Under the pieces are notes generated by a model. It saw only the letters and a program-made list of their open reading frames with translations. It was not told the origin of the DNA and did not search any database. The position numbers were made by a program, and so were the translations under genes. Below, one piece after another: positions 11,344 through 15,233 of a DNA stretch of 15,233 nucleotides; the first letter of the stretch is position 1; each line of letters begins with the position of its first letter. The DNA is from Pseudomonadota bacterium (lineage in GTDB: Bacteria; Pseudomonadota; Gammaproteobacteria; Enterobacterales; Enterobacteriaceae), in NCBI GenBank assembly GCA_023454395.1, contig JAEYFY010000171.1, positions 1 to 15,233 on the forward strand. Reading direction: 5' to 3'.

Positions 11344-12018
11344 TTAAATTTCGTCAGGAGTACGCAGGTTTTTCACTGCGATACGTTCACCGTGTTTTCT
11401 TTCTCGTTCTGATTGCATATTGGCACGGTAAACGCCTTGGTCGCCGACAACCCATGATAATGGGCGACGTTCTTTACCAATGGACTCTTGTAATAACATG
11501 AGTGCTTGCATATAAGCTTCAGGGCGTGGCGGACATCCAGGAATATACACATCAACTGGAATAAATTTATCCACACCTTGCACTACTGAATAAATATCGT
11601 ACATACCACCAGAGTTTGCACATGCCCCCATAGAGATAACCCATTTAGGCTCTAACATCTGATCATATAAACGTTGAATAACAGGTGCCATCTTAGTAAA
11701 GCAAGTACCCGCAACCACCATAAAGTCAGCTTGACGAGGTGATGCACGTAATACTTCTGAACCAAAACGAGCCACGTCATGCACAGCCGTAAATGACGTC
11801 ACCATTTCAACGTAACAACAGGAAAGACCAAAGTTATATGGCCATAAAGAGTTTTTCCGTCCCCAGTTCACAACATCATGCAATGCATGTTCCAGTTTTC
11901 CCATATACACGCTGCGATGAACGTGAGCATCTAATGGGTCGCTGACAATTTCCTGTGATTGAAGGGGATAACGGTCATTCTCACCATTCGGATCTATGCG
12001 GGTGAGTGTATAATCCAT
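11344..12018 (-). CDS. nuoB: NADH-quinone oxidoreductase subunit B (Fe-S cluster N2)
   Basis: Subunit holding the terminal 4Fe-4S cluster N2, the direct electron donor to quinone at the NuoB/NuoD interface. It has 224 residues (E. coli about 220). The unusual tandem cysteine pair Cys67-Cys68 in [11 protein letters not shown], with Cys133 in MGACANSGG and Cys162 in PGCPPRPEA, provides all four ligands, each shifted by four from the E. coli numbering. The shift arises in the loop [16 protein letters not shown]. Length, start ([20 protein letters not shown]) and C-terminus (NLRTPDEI) all match the family. It begins 17 bases after nuoA. Confidence 0.99.
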   Translation of the reverse strand: MDYTLTRIDPNGENDRYPLQSQEIVSDPLDAHVHRSVYMGKLEHALHDVVNWGRKNSLWPYNFGLSCCYVEMVTSFTAVHDVARFGSEVLRASPRQADFMVVAGTCFTKMAPVIQRLYDQMLEPKWVISMGACANSGGMYDIYSVVQGVDKFIPVDVYIPGCPPRPEAYMQALMLLQESIGKERRPLSWVVGDQGVYRANMQSERERKHGERIAVKNLRTPDEI

Positions 12019-12035
12019 TTCTAATGCCTCGCTTA

Positions 12036-12488
12036 TTACTGCTGCGGATGTTTGCCGCTGGTTAATCGAACATGGCTTTTACTCGCGGTTTCACGACGAG
12101 AACGAACAGGCGTCCAATCTAATGCGCCTATACGAACCAAATAGAATAATCCAGCTAATAAAATAGCGATGAAGACTGATGCTTCAATAAAGCCTAACCA
12201 GCCAACTTCACGAACGGAAACAGCCCAGGCATAAAGAAACAGTGCTTCAACATCGAAAATAACGAAAAACATGGCAACTAAATAGAATTTAGCTGACATG
12301 CGCAGACGAGCGCTGCCAACAGAATCAAGACCAGATTCATAAGGAACATGCTTTGCCCTTGCCTGTGCGCGTCCGCCTAAATAGCGGGCGCCCAACAACA
12401 TGAGCGAACATAACCCCAATGCGCCTATGAGGAAGACAGCAAATGCCCAATGATGGGCGATAACTTCGGTGGTTGTAGACATACTCAT
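12036..12488 (-). CDS. nuoA: NADH-quinone oxidoreductase subunit A
   Basis: First gene of the operon: a three-helix membrane subunit (ND3 counterpart) of 150 residues (E. coli 147). The long loop after helix 1 contains [18 protein letters not shown], including conserved Glu51, which contacts the quinone-binding region. Helix 2 contains Asp79 and Glu81 in [14 protein letters not shown]. The C-terminal tail after [10 protein letters not shown] is variable and explains the extra residues. A second in-frame ATG lies two codons in (MSM), but the first matches the E. coli start. A GAGTAAG sequence upstream is the likely ribosome-binding site. Confidence 0.99.
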   Translation of the reverse strand: MSMSTTTEVIAHHWAFAVFLIGALGLCSLMLLGARYLGGRAQARAKHVPYESGLDSVGSARLRMSAKFYLVAMFFVIFDVEALFLYAWAVSVREVGWLGFIEASVFIAILLAGLFYLVRIGALDWTPVRSRRETASKSHVRLTSGKHPQQ

Positions 12489-12612
12489 TGCTTACTCATC
12501 AAAGGTGGTGTCAATTAACCAACTCTTATCCGGCGGTTTACACCACATTTCTAATTACGAAAAAAAAGGCGAATTAAAAAGACTTGCTAATTAAATAAAT
12601 AATAACAGTCTA

Positions 12613-12618
12613 TTTATA
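12613..12618 (-). promoter_or_regulatory. Candidate -10 element of a nuo promoter
   Basis: The minus strand reads GGTATAAATAG here, giving TATAAA (five of six to TATAAT), about 125 bases upstream of the nuoA start. The -35 position is poor (AGTTTT or GTTTTC, depending on spacer), which would suit an activator-dependent promoter. AT-rich DNA throws up such boxes by chance, and E. coli nuo is reported to have more than one start site, so this is only the best candidate I found. Confidence 0.25.
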
Positions 12619-12673
12619 CCTTTCTTATTTTTTGGAAAACTTTGCGACAAATCACTCAGTTTTCCATCGCGAT

Positions 12674-12701
12674 TTAACAAATTTAACACTCATTTTTAAC
12701 A
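12674..12701 (-). promoter_or_regulatory. Three TGTTAA direct repeats, candidate ArcA-type site
   Basis: Read on the minus strand, TGTTAA occurs three times, with copies at 12696-12701, 12683-12688 and 12674-12679. Start-to-start spacings are 13 and 9 bases. ArcA of E. coli recognises direct repeats resembling TGTTA spaced about 10-11 bases apart and represses nuo without oxygen. The repeats lie roughly 60-90 bases upstream of the candidate -10 box. The spacing is not canonical, so the ArcA assignment is a hypothesis. Confidence 0.3.
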
Positions 12702-12727
12702 CTCAATTACTGGCTAATGCTAAAACG

Positions 12728-12743
12728 TGTCAGTTAACCGACA
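12728..12743. repeat. Near-perfect 16-bp palindrome centred on GTTAAC
   Basis: The plus strand reads TGTC-A-GTTAAC-C-GACA. Only the symmetric pair flanking the GTTAAC core departs from dyad symmetry, and on the minus-strand RNA that pair is a G-U wobble. It is enclosed by a further inverted arm (CTAAAACGTGT against ACACGCTTAG). It could be an operator for a dimeric regulator upstream of nuo; no specific regulator is recognised. Confidence 0.4.
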
Positions 12744-12994
12744 AACTTTATGCTAACACGCTTAGTCTAACCGATAATTCGATTTTACTACACCAGTATC
12801 TCAGGAAAAACCTGATTCAACACAGGCAAATGTGCCTTATTTTCTTGATCAAACTCACAAAATAGTCGAAAAAATACTTAATCAGTTTAAAATTTATCCA
12901 AATTTTAACAAATTAACTTTCTAATATTGTGGAGGAGGTCAAATATCCGCTTAGATTTACTTTTTTATTCTCTTAAAACCTAGACAATCTTTTT

Positions 12995-13008
12995 ATTTGT
13001 TAACAAAT
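12995..13008. repeat. Perfect 14-bp palindrome centred on GTTAAC
   Basis: ATTTGTTAACAAAT is perfectly self-complementary. It shares its GTTAAC core with the palindrome at 12728-12743, with centres about 266 bases apart. It lies between the lrhA terminator and nuoA. Possible operator; AT-rich composition makes chance a real alternative. Confidence 0.35.
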
Positions 13009-13149
13009 CCTACAAGTGATTAACCAAGGGGGAAGGTAAACATTTTTTTAACAAGCAGTTAAGAGAGTGATGGAATGAAATGTCACAATGATAAATACAT
13101 AAAACAGCATAATTATTAACATAGTGTTACTATTTCAAAAGATGGTAAT

Positions 13150-13193
13150 AAAAAAACGGGAACAAATGCGCTTCATTGCATCTATTCCCGTTT
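13150..13193 (-). terminator. Intrinsic terminator of lrhA
   Basis: On the minus strand the arm AAACGGGAATAGATGC (13193-13178), an eight-base loop and the arm GCATTTGTTCCCGTTT (13169-13154) form a 16-pair stem whose only non-Watson-Crick pairs are two G-U wobbles. It runs directly into seven Ts (13156-13150). Read on the plus strand the same two positions become C-A mismatches, so the structure is tuned for leftward transcripts. It lies about 95 bases beyond the lrhA stop and separates lrhA transcription from nuo. Confidence 0.85.
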
Positions 13194-13288
13194 ATCATTA
13201 TTCATCACTATCTAGCTTTATTTGACGCTTTTTTAATCTTTAATTTTTGTGTTTTAACGCTAAAAAATCCACACAATAATTAATGTGA

Positions 13289-14206
13289 TTATTCAAGTTC
13301 AGTAGAGCTAATATCTTCAGATGCAGTGACGGTATAAGGTGTTTTCTTGTTTTCAATCGCATTGAATACCGTTAACACCGCTTCATTTTGTTCATCAGTG
13401 TTACGATACAGCCAGTATTGTGTTTCAGGTAAACGAGGTAACCCTTCGCTTTCACCTAAAATACGTAAATCGGCATTTTGCATTTCAAGTGGGCGCGCAG
13501 TAATACCCACTTCTGCATTAACTGCGGCACGAACAGCAGATAAAGAAGCTGCTTCATAAGCAATACGCCATTGAATTCCAGCGTCATCTAACGTGTTTGT
13601 CGCTAATTGACGGAAAGGGTTCGTTTCATCCATTACAACTAAAGGAATAGGTTCATTCATTTGTAATTGGAAATCTGGCGCACAATGCCATAGCACTGGT
13701 GCAGTACGTAATGCTGTACGTGGGTGATGACCAATACGTGCTGTTGTTAATGCTAAATCAATTTCATGATTATCTAGCATTGTTTCAATATATTGAGAAC
13801 GCTTAATGCGAACATCAACAGCTAAACGTGGATACACTGATGCGATACGATTTAATAAAAACGGCAATAAAGTATCAACAGAGTCATCAGAAGCACCAAT
13901 ACGTAGCTCCCCTTCTGCATCGCTATACGTTAATGATGCCGTTGCATCATCATTAGCACGCAGAATTTGACGAGCATAACCTAACAGTTGTAGACCATGC
14001 TCTGTTAAAAGTTTATTACGACCATGGCGGGCAAAAAGCTCTCTACCAACCAATTGCTCTAAACGTTGCATCTGCTGACTCACAGCAGATTGGGTTCGAC
14101 ATACAGCAGCAGCGGCTGCTGCAAAAGTGTTCAAATCTGCTACAGCTACAAACGTTCTAAGCAGATCGAGGTCGAGATTCATTATCGGACGATTTGCATT
14201 AATCAT
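13289..14206 (-). CDS. lrhA: LysR-family transcriptional regulator LrhA/HexA
   Basis: DNA-binding regulator of 305 residues (E. coli LrhA 312). The N-terminal winged helix-turn-helix spans about residues 12-71, with recognition segment [20 protein letters not shown] almost identical to E. coli. The effector-binding domain fills residues 100-290 and diverges more, as does the C-terminus, as is usual for the family. In E. coli LrhA represses flagellar master genes and affects fimbriae and RpoS; in Erwinia and Proteus relatives the orthologue is called HexA and is linked to exoenzymes and swarming. The start [19 protein letters not shown] matches E. coli. The gene lies upstream of nuo in the same orientation but has its own terminator, so it is a separate transcription unit. 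Confidence 0.97.
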   Translation of the reverse strand: MINANRPIMNLDLDLLRTFVAVADLNTFAAAAAAVCRTQSAVSQQMQRLEQLVGRELFARHGRNKLLTEHGLQLLGYARQILRANDDATASLTYSDAEGELRIGASDDSVDTLLPFLLNRIASVYPRLAVDVRIKRSQYIETMLDNHEIDLALTTARIGHHPRTALRTAPVLWHCAPDFQLQMNEPIPLVVMDETNPFRQLATNTLDDAGIQWRIAYEAASLSAVRAAVNAEVGITARPLEMQNADLRILGESEGLPRLPETQYWLYRNTDEQNEAVLTVFNAIENKKTPYTVTASEDISSTELE

Positions 14207-14508
14207 TGTTTATTCTTCACTTATTTTTGATTTTTAAATTACATATACCTGGTGTTTTTTATCAAAAGTCTAAAAAAGACTTCCGATTCAGACAGTACTC
14301 TACTCTGAAAAGGAGAGCAAAGACATACCGAATACTTTACATTTGTTTCTTATCGTTTACACCTCCTAGATAGAAAGGAATTGCATCTTTTTGTAACAAA
14401 TTAAATTTTATTATCATTTCAAGCATTCACAAGAAAGAACTGTATACTGTCATCACAAGTTAGACTTAGATCATACTATATTGCTTTCTCATTCATAAAT
14501 TTTAACAT

Positions 14509-14525
14509 TTTGAAAATAATTCAAA
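14509..14525. repeat. Short inverted repeat TTTGAA-N5-TTCAAA
   Basis: Six-base perfect arms flank the spacer AATAA, about 20 bases to the left of the large inverted repeat at 14546-14606. The layout resembles a LysR-type T-N11-A operator half-site pair, and LrhA is autoregulated in E. coli, but the match is to a very loose motif in AT-rich DNA. Confidence 0.3.
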
Positions 14526-14545
14526 TTATCTTAACTATGCATTCA

Positions 14546-14606
14546 AGTTTAAGTATCTTCCCCTATAAATTAAATTTAAGATTTAAATTTAATTTATACT
14601 TAAACT
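14546..14606. repeat. 61-base nested AT-rich inverted repeat
   Basis: Inner perfect 15-base arms ATAAATTAAATTTAA (14565-14579) and TTAAATTTAATTTAT (14583-14597) flank the loop GAT. Outside them AGTTTAAGT (14546-14554) pairs perfectly with ACTTAAACT (14598-14606). The only unpaired part of the left arm is the ten-base stretch ATCTTCCCCT between the two stems. Twenty-four paired bases far exceed what is expected by chance even in AT-rich DNA. It could form a cruciform, a hairpin in the lrhA leader, or a protein-binding dyad. There is no GC-rich stem plus T-tract, so it is not a standard terminator. Confidence 0.75.
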
Positions 14607-14774
14607 AGTTGATTGCTATAGAATAAAGTAGATTTAACCATATTATTTGAAAATTTAATATATTAAGTCAGATAATACAAATCCGATAAAATTATTCAAT
14701 AATTGATTATGCAACATTTCATCTACCTCTCTATCACACCAACTTATTTCTAATCACCACACTAAAAAGCACCT

Positions 14775-14810
14775 TTTCAATAGAATAATAATCCAGATTA
14801 TTTATTGAAA
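14775..14810. repeat. Bulged AT-rich hairpin
   Basis: AATAAT-CCAG-ATTATT forms an inner six-base-pair stem, and TTTCAATA (14775-14782) with TATTGAAA (14803-14810) forms a perfect outer eight-base-pair stem, leaving GAAT bulged on the left. It is the second strong inverted repeat in this intergenic region and shares the design of an outer stem, a one-sided bulge and an inner stem with the one at 14546-14606. Confidence 0.55.
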
Positions 14811-14996
14811 CTGAAACATAATACCATCATAAGCAATACAATCAGTCATCAAAATAACATTCTAAGAATAAACTGACCTTTTACACCAAAAATTACCTAG
14901 CATCTTCAAAAGTTTGTAACGTAAGAGTAGAGTGATAGAACAGTTATTTGCTGGGACAGCCTTTTCATTTGTATCTTTCTATATGAATAGCAATCG

Positions 14997-15024
14997 GTGA
15001 TAAATATCGCTAAGTCGCCATAAT
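14997..15024 (+). promoter_or_regulatory. Candidate alaA promoter
   Basis: GTGATA (14997-15002, four of six to TTGACA), a 16-base spacer and CATAAT (15019-15024, five of six to TATAAT) would start transcription near 15031, giving a leader of about 36 bases before the alaA ATG. A TTAGGT sequence about ten bases before the ATG is the probable ribosome-binding site. This is prediction by eye only. Confidence 0.35.
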
Positions 15025-15066
15025 CACAATAAAGATACGAGTCAGACCCTATTAGGTAAACGCGCT

Positions 15067-15233
15067 ATGAATCAGATTAAAAAATCAAACAAACTCGAAC
15101 ATGTCTGTTACGACATTAGAGGTCCGGTTTTGCAAGAAGCAAAACGTCTGGAAGAAGAAGGTAACAAAGTTTTAAAACTCAATATTGGTAACCCGGCACC
15201 TTTTGGCTTTGAAGCACCTGATGAAATTTTAGT
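15067..15233 (+). CDS. alaA: Alanine aminotransferase AlaA, N-terminal part (runs off right edge)
   Basis: Start of a fold-type I PLP-dependent aminotransferase that in E. coli (formerly YfbQ) makes alanine from pyruvate and glutamate. The 55 visible codons read MNQIKKSNKLEHVCYDIRGP and continue with the conserved EAKRLEEEGNKVLKLNIGNPAPFGFEAPDEIL. This is nearly identical to E. coli AlaA, including the NIGNP segment that contributes to the substrate-side active site. The PLP lysine lies further on, outside the window (family length about 405). It is divergent from lrhA, as in E. coli. Confidence 0.97.
   Translation, partial: MNQIKKSNKLEHVCYDIRGPVLQEAKRLEEEGNKVLKLNIGNPAPFGFEAPDEIL

Larger units (their letters stand above)
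12489..13149 (-). promoter_or_regulatory. Gene-free regulatory region upstream of the nuo operon
   Basis: About 660 AT-rich bases lie between nuoA and the lrhA terminator. I see no convincing gene. The stretch contains a candidate -10 box near 12613, three TGTTAA repeats (12674-12701), two GTTAAC-centred palindromes (12728-12743 and 12995-13008), the palindrome TTGATCAA (12845-12852), two small plus-strand hairpins (TCAGG-AAAAA-CCTGA and AGGCA-AATG-TGCCT, about 12800-12836) and a GGAGGAGGT tract (12931-12939). The E. coli nuo operon also has a long upstream region controlled by oxygen and nitrate regulators (ArcA, FNR, NarL and others). Equivalent control here is inferred from synteny only. 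Confidence 0.6.
14207..15066. promoter_or_regulatory. 860-bp AT-rich divergent region between lrhA and alaA
   Basis: No gene is visible in this stretch. E. coli also has a long gap here, from which lrhA is transcribed with a long leader. The region holds a weak hairpin AAGTCT/AGACTT (14266-14282), an orphan AGGAGGT on the lrhA strand (14361-14367), an inverted repeat TTTGAA/TTCAAA (14509-14525), a 61-base nested inverted repeat (14546-14606), a bulged hairpin (14775-14810) and a candidate alaA promoter (14997-15024). I could not pick out a convincing lrhA promoter by eye. Confidence 0.6.

Noticed and set aside
12800..12846. Two small plus-strand hairpins followed by TTATTTTCTT, resembling a terminator
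   Set aside because: The stems are only five base pairs and there is no gene upstream on that strand for them to terminate.
12632..12865. 77-codon plus-strand open frame in the nuo upstream region
   Set aside because: It begins with TTG, has no ribosome-binding site, its composition simply mirrors the AT-rich DNA, and it has no recognisable domain. It also crosses the putative nuo regulatory repeats.
14266..14282. AAGTCT-N5-AGACTT hairpin in the lrhA leader as an attenuator
   Set aside because: The six-pair AT-rich stem is weak, followed only by four Ts, and no alternative antiterminator pairing or convincing leader peptide was seen.
1..15233. Search for a mobile element, defence locus, CRISPR or other undescribed system
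   Set aside because: Every coding region belongs to conserved core genes in ancestral order; no transposase, integrase, tandem repeat array, tRNA or attachment-like duplication was found.

Overview
The window is a stretch of enterobacterial core chromosome. It carries most of the nuo operon for the proton-pumping NADH:quinone oxidoreductase (respiratory complex I), the LysR-family regulator lrhA (hexA) upstream of it, and the beginning of the divergently oriented alaA aminotransferase gene. Proteins are nearly collinear with my recollection of the Escherichia coli K-12 proteins. The fused nuoCD gene and the gene order alaA / lrhA / nuoA-N place it in Enterobacterales. The AT-rich codon choice and very AT-rich intergenic DNA suggest a low-GC member such as Proteus or Providencia (Morganellaceae). 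That family placement is inference, not something the sequence proves.

Layout. From right to left on the minus strand: lrhA (13289-14206) with its own terminator at about 13150-13193, then an 800-base gene-free regulatory stretch, then nuoA, nuoB, nuoCD, nuoE, nuoF, nuoG, nuoH, nuoI, nuoJ, nuoK, nuoL and the first 181 codons of nuoM, which runs off the left edge. nuoN is expected beyond it. On the right, an 860-base AT-rich intergenic region separates lrhA from alaA, which starts at 15067 on the plus strand and runs off the right edge.

How the genes work together. NuoE, F and G form the NADH-dehydrogenase arm (FMN and most Fe-S clusters). NuoB, CD and I form the connecting arm that carries electrons to quinone. 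NuoA, H, J, K, L and M (with N) form the membrane proton-pumping arm. Every cluster-ligand cysteine and the pump-residue glutamates, lysines and histidines I checked are present, so the enzyme looks intact. Genes are tightly packed (4-base ATGA overlaps at nuoE/F, J/K and K/L; a TAATG overlap at nuoG/H). The two longer gaps are nuoB-nuoCD (76 bases) and nuoF-nuoG (about 53 bases, with a perfect hairpin). LrhA in E. coli is a repressor of flagellar and related genes; its place beside nuo is ancestral synteny.

I found no mobile element, CRISPR array, tRNA, rRNA, toxin-antitoxin or defence gene, and no previously undescribed system. What is worth a second look lies in the two intergenic regions: a striking 61-base nested AT-rich inverted repeat with companion hairpins between lrhA and alaA; two GTTAAC-centred palindromes and a triple TGTTAA cluster upstream of nuo; and orphan Shine-Dalgarno-like sequences.
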